The notes: generated by a model from the sequence alone, not told the origin. DNA of 64,000 nucleotides from Subtercola sp. (GCA_025463745.1 JAODBB010000217.1:1-64000), one strand, 5' to 3'. Positions 52,678-62,199 are shown, counted from the first letter of the stretch. Numbers and translations are program-made.

Positions 52678-53436
52678 ATGACGGTATCAGGGTCGGTTGC
52701 CAACGAAGACCGACGCGAAGAGCTGCGCCGCGAACTGCGCACAGCCGGAGTCATCGACCTGAATGCCTCGGCCGCCAAGTGGAACGTTCACCCGATGACC
52801 ATTCGCCGGGACCTCGACTTTCTCGAGCAAGAAGGAATCGCTCGCCGGGTGCGCGGCGGGGCGATCCACGTGGGTGTCGAAGACTTCCAGCAGCGCCAAG
52901 GGCGCGAACTCGCCGCCAAACGGCGGATAGCGCAGAAGCTGCTCCCCCTGCTACCCCGCAAGACAGCCATCGGCCTCGACGCCTCGACGACCGTGTTCCA
53001 GTTCGTCCGCTCCATCGCGCGTGCCGAACAGCTCTCAGTCATCACCAACGGTCTCGCGACCTTCGAGTCCCTGCAGAACAAGGCCGGCATTCGCTCCTAC
53101 CTGACCGGCGGTGAATCCGAAGAGGCGAACCACAGCCTGGTCGGCCCGTTGGCGGTTGCGGCGGTGTCGGGATTCCTTCTGACGCGGTGCTTCGTCTCCA
53201 CGACGTGTCTTGACCCGATGATGGGAACCAGCGAGGGAACCACTGCCCAGGTCGAAGTGAAGCGCGCCATGGCCGATGCGTCTGAGCACGTGGTGCTCGC
53301 CGCAGACTCCAGCAAGCTCGGCACGCGCTCACTCGTTCGTGCGCTGCCGATGTCGCGCATCGACGTACTGGTGACCGAACTCGATGTCAGCGATCCGCGC
53401 CTCGACCCGTATCGAAACCTGGTCGAGATTCTCTGA
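52678..53436 (+). CDS. DeoR-family sugar-responsive repressor
   Basis: A 252-residue DeoR-family regulator. The N-terminal HTH (about 10-60) has the recognition helix HPMTIRRDLDFLEQEG and the wing ARRVRGGA. The C-terminal sensor fold resembles sugar-phosphate isomerases (AIGLDASTTV, LTGGE, VLAADSSKLG). The ATG at 52678 has GGGAG/GGAAG upstream; the frame from 52654 is less likely. It is divergent from rhaB and upstream of the aldo-keto reductase operon. Shared TGTTA elements suggest that it represses both, with a sugar phosphate as inducer. Confidence 0.9.
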   Translation: MTVSGSVANEDRREELRRELRTAGVIDLNASAAKWNVHPMTIRRDLDFLEQEGIARRVRGGAIHVGVEDFQQRQGRELAAKRRIAQKLLPLLPRKTAIGLDASTTVFQFVRSIARAEQLSVITNGLATFESLQNKAGIRSYLTGGESEEANHSLVGPLAVAAVSGFLLTRCFVSTTCLDPMMGTSEGTTAQVEVKRAMADASEHVVLAADSSKLGTRSLVRALPMSRIDVLVTELDVSDPRLDPYRNLVEIL

Positions 53437-53553
53437 GTTCGCAGGAGGGCGCTACCAGCGGTTTCACTCGCTCGCGTAACGCGCACTCAGGCACAGCCAT
53501 GCCCAAAACGGCATCTGCTGTTAAGAAACAAATAACGTTAAATCACACAGGAC

Positions 53554-53614
53554 TAGACACGATCTGAATCCGTATCTATGCTATCAATTGTGTTACTAGC
53601 AACTCTAAGTAACA
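53554..53614 (+). promoter_or_regulatory. Promoter and operator of the aldo-keto reductase/importer operon
   Basis: TAGACA (53554-53559), 17 bases, then TATGCT (53577-53582) form a sigma-A-type promoter with start near 53589. Directly downstream is the inverted repeat TGTTACT-N10-AGTAACA (53591-53614), a classic roadblock position for a repressor. Its half-site matches the TAACA cluster upstream of the DeoR gene. Confidence 0.55.
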
Positions 53615-53643
53615 TCGGTATGTCAGAGACGATTGAGGACCAA

Positions 53644-54471
53644 ATGACCGACGTTCCCCAGGTGAAGCTGAATGATGGATCGACGATTCCACAGATCGGC
53701 CTCGGCATCTATGGCCCGGATGACAACGCTGCAGCAACGGCAGTCGAAACGGCGATCGCACGAGGGTACCGTCTCCTCGACACGGCTGAGCAGTATCAGA
53801 ACGAGGTCGGTGTCGGTGAGGGCATCCGGCGATCCGGGGTGAACCGCGACACGCTGTACGTCACCACGAAGCTCGGTAATGAGAGCCACGGATACGACGC
53901 GACCCTTCGAGGTTTCGACGGCAGTCTGCAGCGACTCGGCCTGGAGTACCTCGACCTGTTCCTGATCCACTGGCCGATGACGAAGCTCGATCTGTACCCA
54001 GAGAGCTGGCGCGCACTCGAGAAGCTCAGGGCCGACGGTCTGGTGAGATCGATCGGTGTCGCGAACTTTCAGGAGAGTCACCTTTGCCGGCTCTTCGACG
54101 AATCGCAAACGGTGCCCGTCGTGAATCAGATCGAGCTTCACCCGGGCGTTCAGCGCCGGGCGCTACGACAATTCAACGCAGCCCACGGCATCGTCACCGA
54201 AGCATGGTCTCCTCTCGCGTACGGAAATCTGCTTCAGAACCCCGTGCTGCAGAGCATTGCAGAACAGCACGACAAGAGCGTGGCGCAGGTTCTGCTGCGC
54301 TGGCACCTCGACCTCGGCAACGTGGTCATTCCGAAGACAGTGAATCCCAATCGCATGGCAGAGAACCTCGACGTCTTCGATTTCTCTCTTCAGCCAGGCG
54401 AAGTCGCCCGGATTGAAGAGCTCGAGAACGGGGTGCGTAACGCCTACGACCCCGACCTCATGGACGCGTGA
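53644..54471 (+). CDS. Aldo-keto reductase
   Basis: A 275-residue aldo-keto reductase of the 2,5-diketo-gluconate reductase-like group, reducing sugar or small carbonyls with NADPH. The catalytic tetrad is visible: D46 and Y51 (LDTAEQY), K76 (TTKLGN) and H109 (LIHWPM). The NADPH site IPKTVNPNRMAEN is near the C-terminus. ATG 53644 has GAGG six bases upstream; the in-frame frame from 53578 runs back through the operator and is rejected. It is the first gene of an operon with an importer, a GMC flavoprotein and a nucleoside hydrolase. Confidence 0.9.
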   Translation: MTDVPQVKLNDGSTIPQIGLGIYGPDDNAAATAVETAIARGYRLLDTAEQYQNEVGVGEGIRRSGVNRDTLYVTTKLGNESHGYDATLRGFDGSLQRLGLEYLDLFLIHWPMTKLDLYPESWRALEKLRADGLVRSIGVANFQESHLCRLFDESQTVPVVNQIELHPGVQRRALRQFNAAHGIVTEAWSPLAYGNLLQNPVLQSIAEQHDKSVAQVLLRWHLDLGNVVIPKTVNPNRMAENLDVFDFSLQPGEVARIEELENGVRNAYDPDLMDA

Positions 54472-54596
54472 CGGCCGAACCGGCACACGTCCTTGCACCC
54501 AACGGCAGTATCTGCTGCCGGCATGTGTCAGCCCGAATGGTTCTGTCACTGCACCGTCAAATCACGCATTCGAAAAACTCAACGATGAGGTACACG

Positions 54597-55793
54597 ATGA
54601 ACAACGAAAAGCCGACGCCCGGATCTCATTTAACGAAGGGACACCGCTACGGTTCGATAGCCAAAGGTGCGACGTATGTCACGCTGATCATGCTGGCACT
54701 GAGCGGCTGTTCGATCGGCGGCGGAACTGCCGCGCCTTCGGCTTCGGGCATCGCAGGCTATTACGATCCCATCAACGCGGCGCTGTACGCTCCCGCAGAC
54801 GCCCAGGTGATCCAACCGTCGTCGGGGCCGACAGATATCGGTCCGATCACCGGGCAAGAACTGACCCCGCTGTATTCGCAGGCCGAGCCGGTTCCCGACG
54901 GACCGATTGGCGATCCCTCGAAGACGTACACGTTCTGCTTCTCGCAAGGGCTGTCGAACAACCCCTGGTCGACGGCTCAGAAAGAGAGCTTGATGATCGA
55001 GGCCGCACGGCACCCGAACGTCACCATCAAGTACACGGAGACTAACGACCCCAGCCAACAGGTCTCCGATCTCCAGTCATGTGTCAGCCAGAAAGTGGAT
55101 GGCGTGCTGGTGTTCCCCGAATCGGTCGGCCCCCTCACACCTGCCGTGAAATCGGTGTGTGACGCCGGGATCTTCATCATCGGCATGGAACGCACGGTCG
55201 ACACCACGTGCCCGAACTCGTGGGTGTACCTCGACTACAAACAGGGCGCCATCGATGTGGCAAAGGCGATCGGCGACAAACTCGGCGGCAAGGGTACCGT
55301 TGTCGAGACCCAGGGAACCATGGGTTCGTCGCCGCAGATCTTGCGCCACGAAGGATTCGCCGGAACGCTCGCGACAGACTATTCCGGCATCACGACCTAC
55401 GAAGCAACGCCGGCCGACTTCGATCGAACGAAGGCGTACCAATCGGCACTGAGCTTCCTGCAGTCTCCTCAGGGCAAGCAGATCGACGCCTGGTACACCC
55501 AGTACAGCGAAATGGCGCTCGGGGTTCGCGCAGCACTGGAACAGACCGGCCGCACAGACATTCCGATCTACACCTGGGGTGACGACAAAGCCACCTGCGC
55601 GGCCATCGAAGACGGATCGGTGCTGGCCTCGGTGCCGGCCACGCCGTTGCACGCCGATCTCGCTCTGCGCATCGCCATCAAAGCGATCGATAAGCAGGAC
55701 TACCCGAAGGCCGTGCTATTGCAGCAGCCGCCGCTGCTGACGAAAGACAACACGGCAGCTTACTGCGCAACGACCTGGGGCTCGGCGAGCTGA
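54597..55793 (+). CDS. Ribose/rhamnose-class ABC binding lipoprotein, second importer
   Basis: A 398-residue extracellular lipoprotein. The N-terminal signal is long (about 37 residues with a cytosolic head) and ends in LSGC with Cys at 38. A Pro/Ser-rich linker of about 70 residues precedes the binding fold, which starts near 108 (YTFCFSQGLSNNPWSTAQ) and includes CVSQKVDGVLVFPES. It carries several Cys residues in the mature domain (for example in SVCDAG, TTCPNS, ATCAAI, AYCATT), which could form disulfides. ATG 54597 has GAGG seven bases upstream. It feeds the adjacent ATPase and permease. The ligand is unknown, probably a glycoside or nucleoside. Confidence 0.85.
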   Translation: MNNEKPTPGSHLTKGHRYGSIAKGATYVTLIMLALSGCSIGGGTAAPSASGIAGYYDPINAALYAPADAQVIQPSSGPTDIGPITGQELTPLYSQAEPVPDGPIGDPSKTYTFCFSQGLSNNPWSTAQKESLMIEAARHPNVTIKYTETNDPSQQVSDLQSCVSQKVDGVLVFPESVGPLTPAVKSVCDAGIFIIGMERTVDTTCPNSWVYLDYKQGAIDVAKAIGDKLGGKGTVVETQGTMGSSPQILRHEGFAGTLATDYSGITTYEATPADFDRTKAYQSALSFLQSPQGKQIDAWYTQYSEMALGVRAALEQTGRTDIPIYTWGDDKATCAAIEDGSVLASVPATPLHADLALRIAIKAIDKQDYPKAVLLQQPPLLTKDNTAAYCATTWGSAS

Positions 55794-55876
55794 GCGACTC
55801 GCACCCAGCACGGCGCTCTTCAGAGCACGCGCTGCCGATCATCCGTCTTGCCCCAGTCGAAGGGAATGACATCACC

Positions 55877-57463
55877 ATGAACGACTTTCACATCGAAGTC
55901 AGCATGGCCGAGCGACCGAATGATCGCGCAGCGCGGCCGGAGGCGGCGGTAGACCCCTCAGCAGTCTTGGCCTTGCGTAACATATCCAAGCGCTATCCGG
56001 GCGTGCTGGCTCTGTCAGACGTCGACTTCACCCTCTACCCGGGAACCGTGCACGCCATCAGCGGAGAGAACGGTGCCGGGAAGTCGACGTTGTCGAAGGT
56101 GCTTTCGGGCATCATTCAGCCGGATGCCGGGCGGATTTTCGTCGACTCTCAGCCGGTCACTATTCCTACCCCCACCGAGGCTCGCCGATTGGGCATCAGC
56201 GCCGTTCCACAAGAGCTGTCGCTGGTTCCCGATCTGTCGGTGGCAGAGAACATCGGCGTCATTGCATTGCCGAGCCGCGGCGGGTTCGTTTCTCGCCGCG
56301 CCCTCCGGGCCCAGGCAGAACCCGTGCTGCATTCGCTCGGGCTGAAAATCGACCCGCTGTCGCGTCTGGGTGATCACTCGCCGGGCATTCAGCAACTCGT
56401 GATGATCGGCCGTAGCCTGGTACATCAGGCACGGGTCATCATTCTCGACGAACCGACCGCCGCTTTGACAGAGCCGGAGGTTCGCCACCTCTTTGAGGTC
56501 GTCAAACGCGAACGCGAGACAGGTACTGCCTTTGTGCTGGTCAGTCACCGTTTTCAAGATCTCGCCCGCCTCGCCGACACCGTCACTGTTCTGCGCGACG
56601 GGTGCCACATCATCACCTCGCCGATGGCCGAGCTCACGCACGACGACATGGTTCGCGCGATGGTGGGGCGCACCGTCGAACGGTTCGTTCACGACGCACA
56701 GGTCGCCCCGGGAGCTGATACCGAGGTCAAGGATGGCGGCAGCCGGCCACGCCTCTCCGTTCGGCACCTCAGCAGTGCGGGCAAATTCGACAATGTGAGC
56801 TTCGACGTGCGTCCCGGTGAGATCGTCGGGCTGGGCGGCCTGCTGGGTGCGGGTCGCACAGAGGTTGCGCGGGCCGTCTTCGGGGTCGATGGCTTCACCT
56901 CGGGTGAGGTCTTCATCGACGGCGAGAAGGCACGCATTACCAGCCCCCGCAAAGCCATCAAGGCGGGGCTGATGATGGTTCCCGAAGAGCGCAAGAGCCA
57001 GGCCCTGGTACTCAGCATGAGCATTCGCCAGAACCTCACCTCGACCGGCACCCGGCGAATCTCGCGTGGCGGCTGGCTGCGGCCGCGCAAAGAGCGAGAC
57101 ATCTCGCTCCAACTGATTCAGCAACTCGGTATCAAGGCGACCGGGCCCGAAGTGCTCGTCGGAACCCTGAGCGGCGGCAATCAGCAGAAGGTCGTCATCG
57201 GCCGATGCTTTCTCGACGACTTCTCGGTCTACATCTTCGACGAGCCGACCAGAGGCGTCGACATCAACGCCAAATTCCAGATCTACCGACTCATCAACAG
57301 CCTGGCGAAAAAGGGAGCGGGCGTTCTCCTCATCTCGTCGGAGTTGCCCGAATTGCTCGCCGTGGCCGACCGCATCCTCGTCATGAGAGAAGGGCGCCTT
57401 GTAGCCGACCTGCCTGCCGATACGGCGACCGAAGAGCAGATCTTGTCTTCTGCAATGGTCTGA
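55877..57463 (+). CDS. Ribose-class ABC transporter ATPase (double NBD), second importer
   Basis: A 528-residue RbsA-like ATPase with two fused nucleotide-binding domains. The first has GENGAGKST and VIILDEPTAALT; the second has GLLGAGRTE, LSGGNQQK and YIFDEPTRGVD. An N-terminal extension of about 28 residues precedes the first domain, so the true start may be the second Met (MAERPND). It lies 83 bases after the binding-protein gene and 48 before the permease. It powers the second importer. Confidence 0.9.
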   Translation: MNDFHIEVSMAERPNDRAARPEAAVDPSAVLALRNISKRYPGVLALSDVDFTLYPGTVHAISGENGAGKSTLSKVLSGIIQPDAGRIFVDSQPVTIPTPTEARRLGISAVPQELSLVPDLSVAENIGVIALPSRGGFVSRRALRAQAEPVLHSLGLKIDPLSRLGDHSPGIQQLVMIGRSLVHQARVIILDEPTAALTEPEVRHLFEVVKRERETGTAFVLVSHRFQDLARLADTVTVLRDGCHIITSPMAELTHDDMVRAMVGRTVERFVHDAQVAPGADTEVKDGGSRPRLSVRHLSSAGKFDNVSFDVRPGEIVGLGGLLGAGRTEVARAVFGVDGFTSGEVFIDGEKARITSPRKAIKAGLMMVPEERKSQALVLSMSIRQNLTSTGTRRISRGGWLRPRKERDISLQLIQQLGIKATGPEVLVGTLSGGNQQKVVIGRCFLDDFSVYIFDEPTRGVDINAKFQIYRLINSLAKKGAGVLLISSELPELLAVADRILVMREGRLVADLPADTATEEQILSSAMV

Positions 57464-57511
57464 ATCAGCTGCCTGAGTACTGCAATCCATGAGCCAAGAA
57501 AGCCGAGAGCA

Positions 57512-58597
57512 ATGACGAACTCGCTACAAACCTCCCCCACGCGCGCCGATTCCGCGCCGACTGGGCCTGTGCGGCCCAGACCCTCACAAGTCGTACAGTC
57601 CATCTTCAGAAAGGCGGGTGCGTTACCGGCCCTCTTACTCGTACTGATCGTCGGTACCTCGCTCTCGCCGTTCTTTCTCACCGTCGACAACGTGCGCAAC
57701 GTTCTGTCTCTGGCGTCGATCATCGGGCTGCTGGCCGTCGGACAGGGGTTCGTGATCATCGCAGGTGGAGCAGGGATCGATCTCTCCATCGGGGCAACCC
57801 TTGCGCTGGCCTCGATCATCGGCGCGAAGTTCGCGCCGTACGGGCCGTGGGCGATCGTCGCGGCGGCACTCGTGACCGGGCTGTTCGTCGGCGCCATCAA
57901 TGGTCTCGGGGTCGCGTTCGCACGGCTCCAACCCTTCATCATCACTCTTGGCACGATGACTATCGCCACCGGAGCGGCATACTACATCTCCGGCTCCAAC
58001 CCGATCCGCCTGTCGGGTGAGAATGCTCTGCCTCTGCTCACCGACAGCTTCTTCGGAATTCCGACGGCTGTGATCCTCTTCTTCGTTATCATCGTGATCG
58101 GCCACATCGTGATGTCGAAAACGGTCTTCGGCCGTCAGATCTATGTGACCGGCGGTAACGAAGAAGCGGCGGTGTTCGCGGGCATCCCGGTGGCCCGGCG
58201 GCGGCTGGCCGTCTACATGATCTCCGGCTTCTGCGCGGGGCTCGGCGCGCTGGTGCTGATGGCCCGGCTCGAAACCGCAGACCCGGCCTATGGCAGCACG
58301 TACGCCTTGGCGTCGATTGCAGCGGTCGTGGTGGGCGGCGCTCCCCTGACGGGTGGCGTCGGCACCATTCGAGGAGTCGCGATCGGTGTTCTCATTATTC
58401 AGTTCATCTCGAACATCCTCGACCTGCTCAATGTGAACAGTTACATCCAGGCGATGATTCAGGGCCTCATTCTGATTGCGGTGGTGGCCCTCAACAGACA
58501 GGGCGGAGACAGTGCCGTCTCGTCACTGAAACGTGCCCTGCCGCTCGTGATCGGCCTCGCGATAGGAGCGCTGTTCGTGTTCGGCATTCGCTGGTAG
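57512..58597 (+). CDS. Ribose-class ABC transporter permease, second importer
   Basis: A 361-residue RbsC-like permease with about ten membrane segments. IAGGAGIDLSIGATLAL near 86-102 and VTGGNEEAAVFAGIPV near 212-227 are family landmarks; the end FVFGIRW is membrane-embedded. Only one permease gene is present, so the channel should be a homodimer, unlike the neighbouring rhamnose system. It is followed after 93 bases by the GMC oxidoreductase. Confidence 0.9.
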   Translation: MTNSLQTSPTRADSAPTGPVRPRPSQVVQSIFRKAGALPALLLVLIVGTSLSPFFLTVDNVRNVLSLASIIGLLAVGQGFVIIAGGAGIDLSIGATLALASIIGAKFAPYGPWAIVAAALVTGLFVGAINGLGVAFARLQPFIITLGTMTIATGAAYYISGSNPIRLSGENALPLLTDSFFGIPTAVILFFVIIVIGHIVMSKTVFGRQIYVTGGNEEAAVFAGIPVARRRLAVYMISGFCAGLGALVLMARLETADPAYGSTYALASIAAVVVGGAPLTGGVGTIRGVAIGVLIIQFISNILDLLNVNSYIQAMIQGLILIAVVALNRQGGDSAVSSLKRALPLVIGLAIGALFVFGIRW

Positions 58598-58690
58598 TCG
58601 GCCCAACGCCATTCGGCCCTCTATCGAGTGCGCCGAGGGTGAACAGAATCTGTCGGACAGAGATCAACCAAGGAAAATGAAAGGCTAGAC

Positions 58691-60346
58691 ATGTCAGCGA
58701 CACGAAAGAATCCAGAACGCACAGACGTTCTGATCATCGGGGCGGGCGCCTCGGGTGGAACGGCAGCCAAAGTGTTGACGGAGGCCGGAGTGAAGGTCGT
58801 GGCGCTCGAGCGAGGTTCGTACCTGCGCAACGAGCACTACTCAGGTGATGAACTGAAATACATCAATCGCAACTACGTGTGGCCAGACCCCGATTTGAAA
58901 CCCCGCACCTACCGCAACGGCGAAGACGCCGAAACCGAGGTTACTCAGTTTTCGCCCACGCCTCAGGGCGTCGGCGGTGGAACCATCCACTGGGGCGGCA
59001 TCGTACCGCGCATGACCCTCGACGACTTCAGACTGCGATCGCTGCACGGCGACATCGAAGGTGCGAGTCTCGTGGACTGGCCCATCCAATACGACGACCT
59101 CGAGCCTTATTACACGAAGGTCGAGTGGGAACTCGGCACCTCGGGCCTGGCAGGAGCGAACCGCTGGGAGGCCCCGCGCAGTAAGGGCTACCCGACCCCG
59201 CCGGTCGCCCTCAGCCACTACGGGCGCGTGTTCAGCCAAGCGATGAAGAAGATGGGCCACAGCACGTTCCCTATTCCCCAGGCCATGGTGACGACGCCCT
59301 ACAAGGGCCGTAAGCCGCATGTCTACTCGGGCTTCTGGCAGCAGTACGGCGACCCGGTGGGCGCGAAGTCTTCCACGGCGAACACCTTCATTCCCGACGC
59401 CCTCGCCACCGGGCTGCTCGACCTTCGAACGGACTGCTACGTCAGTCGCATTCTGCTCACTCCCGATGGAAAGGCGCGCGGCGTCGTCTACACCGACATC
59501 GAGGGCAACGAATTCGAGCAACTCGCCGACGTTGTTCTGTGCTGCGCGGGAGCGATCGAGACAACACGCTTGCTGCGTCTCTCAGCCACGGAGCATCATA
59601 AAGACGGGCTAGGCAACTCGAGCGGGCTGCTCGGTCGCAACGCCACCTTTCATGAATATCTGTTCGCCGTCGGCCTCTTCGACAAAGAGGTCGTCGACCC
59701 GCTTTACCCCTGGGCCGGTCACTACATGAACTCGATGTCGTTCGACTTCTATAAAACCGACTACGACCGAGGCCACCTTCTCGGCACGTTGATCTTCGCT
59801 TCCATGCTCGGGCACCCGATCAACTGGACCTTCCCCGGTCGGCCCACCTGGGGCCAGGCCTCGAAAGACGCCGACCGCGACCTCTTCAACCACAGCATGA
59901 AGCTCGGCGTGATGACTCAGGATCTGCCCCGCGAACAGAACATCGTCGACCTCGACCCCACCATCACCGACGGCTGGGGGCTGCCCGTGGCGAGAATCAC
60001 CCACACGCCGCATCCGAACGATTTGGCACACACCAACTGGCAAGTCGACAAGAACATGGAGATTCTGACCGAAGCCGGCGCCAGCAAAGTGGTTCCGGTG
60101 TATCTCGACAAGATCACCGGCAACTGCTGCCACGAGATGGGCACTGCCCGCATGGGAACCGACCCTAACAAGTCGGTCGTCGACATCTGGAATCAGACTC
60201 ACGATGTTCCCGGTCTGTACATTCTCGATGGCAGTTTCTTTCCGACCTCCACCGGGGTGAACCCGACCCTGACCATCATGGCTAACGCGTGGCGCGTGTG
60301 CGAACGCATCATCAAGGTGCACAAGCACGGCCGCAACCCACTATGA
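58691..60346 (+). CDS. GMC-family FAD oxidoreductase
   Basis: A 551-residue glucose-methanol-choline family flavoprotein similar to the large subunit of gluconate/sugar dehydrogenases. The FAD dinucleotide motif GAGASGG is at 17-23, GGGTIHWGG follows near 97-105, and the catalytic pair is H481 (GNCCHEMGTARMG) and N524 (GVNPTLTIMAN). GAAAGG precedes the ATG. No Tat signal is seen, so the enzyme appears cytoplasmic, unlike most dehydrogenases of this type. It pairs with the following subunit-3-like gene. Oxidation of a sugar or glycoside hydroxyl, possibly at C3, is inferred. Confidence 0.88.
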   Translation: MSATRKNPERTDVLIIGAGASGGTAAKVLTEAGVKVVALERGSYLRNEHYSGDELKYINRNYVWPDPDLKPRTYRNGEDAETEVTQFSPTPQGVGGGTIHWGGIVPRMTLDDFRLRSLHGDIEGASLVDWPIQYDDLEPYYTKVEWELGTSGLAGANRWEAPRSKGYPTPPVALSHYGRVFSQAMKKMGHSTFPIPQAMVTTPYKGRKPHVYSGFWQQYGDPVGAKSSTANTFIPDALATGLLDLRTDCYVSRILLTPDGKARGVVYTDIEGNEFEQLADVVLCCAGAIETTRLLRLSATEHHKDGLGNSSGLLGRNATFHEYLFAVGLFDKEVVDPLYPWAGHYMNSMSFDFYKTDYDRGHLLGTLIFASMLGHPINWTFPGRPTWGQASKDADRDLFNHSMKLGVMTQDLPREQNIVDLDPTITDGWGLPVARITHTPHPNDLAHTNWQVDKNMEILTEAGASKVVPVYLDKITGNCCHEMGTARMGTDPNKSVVDIWNQTHDVPGLYILDGSFFPTSTGVNPTLTIMANAWRVCERIIKVHKHGRNPL

Positions 60347-60378
60347 ACCCTTCACACCCCACGAAAGGAAACAAGCAC

Positions 60379-61140
60379 ATGGTCAGCCAATCAGAGTGGC
60401 CAACCACGACGGCCTCGCCACTGAAGGGCCCGCAAAGAACATTCTTCACCGAGCACGAGTGGCAGGTCATCGAGGCGGCAACCGCCCGCATCATTCCCAC
60501 CGACTACGACCCGGGGGCACGTGAGGCGCAGGTAGTGCGATTTCTCGATCGTTTTCTCTCCGGCACCGACTACATCTATGCAAGTGCCCGGGGCGACGGG
60601 TTTCTGGAAATGAGCGGAAAAGAACACGAAGCCTGGCAGAACCGAATCGAGCATCGCCAGCAGGTGTATCGAGACGGTATTCAGACTCTCGACGAGCTCA
60701 GCGAAAGTGCCTACCGAAGAGGATTCACCGAACTCAGCGACGAGGAACGAGATGCCGTTCTCACGAAAGCATCGGGCAAGCCAAAACCCAAGCACGTCGT
60801 TCTGAGCAACGACGTCGCCTCCAACGCCGGCGAAGGCGGGCCTCCCCCAAGCAATCAACCCGTGAACGATACGGGCATGGGCTTCTTCGACATGCTCGTG
60901 ACGCACACCCGCCAAGGCTTCTACGCCGACCCGGTGTACGGCGGCAATGCCGGCTTCATCGGCTGGCGAGTCATCGGCTTCGACGGGCCGAATTCCCTTG
61001 CCGACACGGTAGACGGCTCGTACACCACGACCGACTACATGTTGATGTCGGCCAAGTGGCCGTATGCGCAGAGCCCCGCGGTTCAGGCCTACCGCATCAC
61101 GCATGCAACATCTTCCCGGCCCATCCCTTCCGCGGAATGA
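60379..61140 (+). CDS. Gluconate-2-dehydrogenase subunit-3-like protein
   Basis: A 253-residue protein of the gluconate 2-dehydrogenase subunit 3 family, the small partner of GMC dehydrogenases. FFTEHEWQVIEAATARIIPTD (about 24-44) and the late FFDMLVTHTRQGFYADPVYGGNAGFIGW are family landmarks. The usual Tat signal is missing, which matches the unsignalled large subunit. ATG 60379 has AAAGGA upstream; ATG 60343, which overlaps the GMC stop, lacks a ribosome site. The two proteins should form a cytoplasmic complex. The electron acceptor is not encoded nearby. Confidence 0.85.
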   Translation: MVSQSEWPTTTASPLKGPQRTFFTEHEWQVIEAATARIIPTDYDPGAREAQVVRFLDRFLSGTDYIYASARGDGFLEMSGKEHEAWQNRIEHRQQVYRDGIQTLDELSESAYRRGFTELSDEERDAVLTKASGKPKPKHVVLSNDVASNAGEGGPPPSNQPVNDTGMGFFDMLVTHTRQGFYADPVYGGNAGFIGWRVIGFDGPNSLADTVDGSYTTTDYMLMSAKWPYAQSPAVQAYRITHATSSRPIPSAE

Positions 61141-61160
61141 ATAAGAAAGAGAGAAACACC

Positions 61161-62165
61161 ATGGAAAAGACCAGAATCATCCTCGACACCGACATCGGAA
61201 CCTACTATGACGACGCCGTGGCAGTGATGTTCGCGGCGCAGTCTCCCGAATTGCAGGTGGAGGGCGTGACCACCTGTTACGGCGACACCGACCTGCGCGC
61301 GCGAATCGCAGCGAAAGTGCTGAAGACCGCCGGCCGCGAAGACATTCCGGTCTTCAAAGGCATCGGGCGGCCGATGCGAGGCTACGGCCTGATGTTCGGA
61401 TTCGAAGGCGAAGGCATTTTGGAACCGGATGAAGAGATCACCTACGAGAAACAGCACGCGGTAGATTTCATCATCGAGACGATCATGAACAACCCGGGCG
61501 AGATCAAGGTCGTCACGCTCGGCACGGTTTCGAACGTGGCGCACGCAATCTTGAAAGAGCCGAAGGTGATCGACAACATCAAAGAACTCATCATCATGGC
61601 CGGAGTCGTCATTCCCATCGTCGACGAGAAGGGGGTGCGGCGCTCGCCACGCGAAGAGTACAACTTCAACAACGACGCGATCGCCGCAGAAATCGTACTC
61701 AACTCGGGTATGCCGATCAGCTACGTGCCGTGCGATGTGACGCTGTACACACCGCTGCTCGACGACGACCGTGACAAGATCCGCGCCACGAAGACGCCCA
61801 TCTGCGAAATGGCGACGCGGATCTTCGACCTGTGGCCACCGCAGGAGAAGCTCATCTACACGGCCGTCGGCATCGCGACCGAGCACACCGCGCTCTGGCT
61901 GCACGACCCGCTAGTGGTCATGCACGCCTTCGAACGTACGCTGCTGAAGATGTTCCCCTTGCACATCGCCACGGAGTACAACCCGACCAACATCGAACGC
62001 GACATGTACATCGCCAACATGAACGGCAACCAAGACCTTCTTCGCACCAACCCCAAGAAGCTGCCGCCGAACATGGATGTTGCCCTCGAGGTCGACGGCC
62101 CGCGCGTCAGCCGCTTCTTCACCGAACGCCTCACCGCGCCGATGGGTAATGGCCTGACCAAGTAA
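61161..62165 (+). CDS. Inosine/uridine-preferring nucleoside-hydrolase-family protein
   Basis: A 334-residue IUNH-fold N-glycoside hydrolase. The calcium-binding N-terminal motif is DTDIGTYYDDA (9-19), a variant of the usual DTDxGxDxDDA with Tyr in place of one Asp. LGTVSNVAHAI and MAGVVIPIVDEKG are the next family segments, and HDPLVV contains the active-site His region. ATG 61161 follows an AAGAGAG site. In this operon it may release a base or aglycone from an imported nucleoside-like or C3-oxidised glycoside rather than act in general nucleoside salvage. This is inference. Confidence 0.87.
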   Translation: MEKTRIILDTDIGTYYDDAVAVMFAAQSPELQVEGVTTCYGDTDLRARIAAKVLKTAGREDIPVFKGIGRPMRGYGLMFGFEGEGILEPDEEITYEKQHAVDFIIETIMNNPGEIKVVTLGTVSNVAHAILKEPKVIDNIKELIIMAGVVIPIVDEKGVRRSPREEYNFNNDAIAAEIVLNSGMPISYVPCDVTLYTPLLDDDRDKIRATKTPICEMATRIFDLWPPQEKLIYTAVGIATEHTALWLHDPLVVMHAFERTLLKMFPLHIATEYNPTNIERDMYIANMNGNQDLLRTNPKKLPPNMDVALEVDGPRVSRFFTERLTAPMGNGLTK

Positions 62166-62185
62166 TCGACGACGAAAGTCATCGA
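62166..62185. terminator. Possible bidirectional hairpin between convergent genes
   Basis: TCGACGAC-GAAA-GTCATCGA forms an eight-pair stem with one mismatch and a GAAA loop, immediately after the nucleoside-hydrolase stop. An A-rich stretch follows on the plus strand. It could end transcription from either side. Confidence 0.35.
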
Positions 62186-62199
62186 AAAGAGTGGTGGCG

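Noticed and set aside
56015..57490. 491-codon minus-strand frame
   Set aside because: Antisense to the double-NBD ATPase with both Walker motifs; a codon-bias artefact of high GC.
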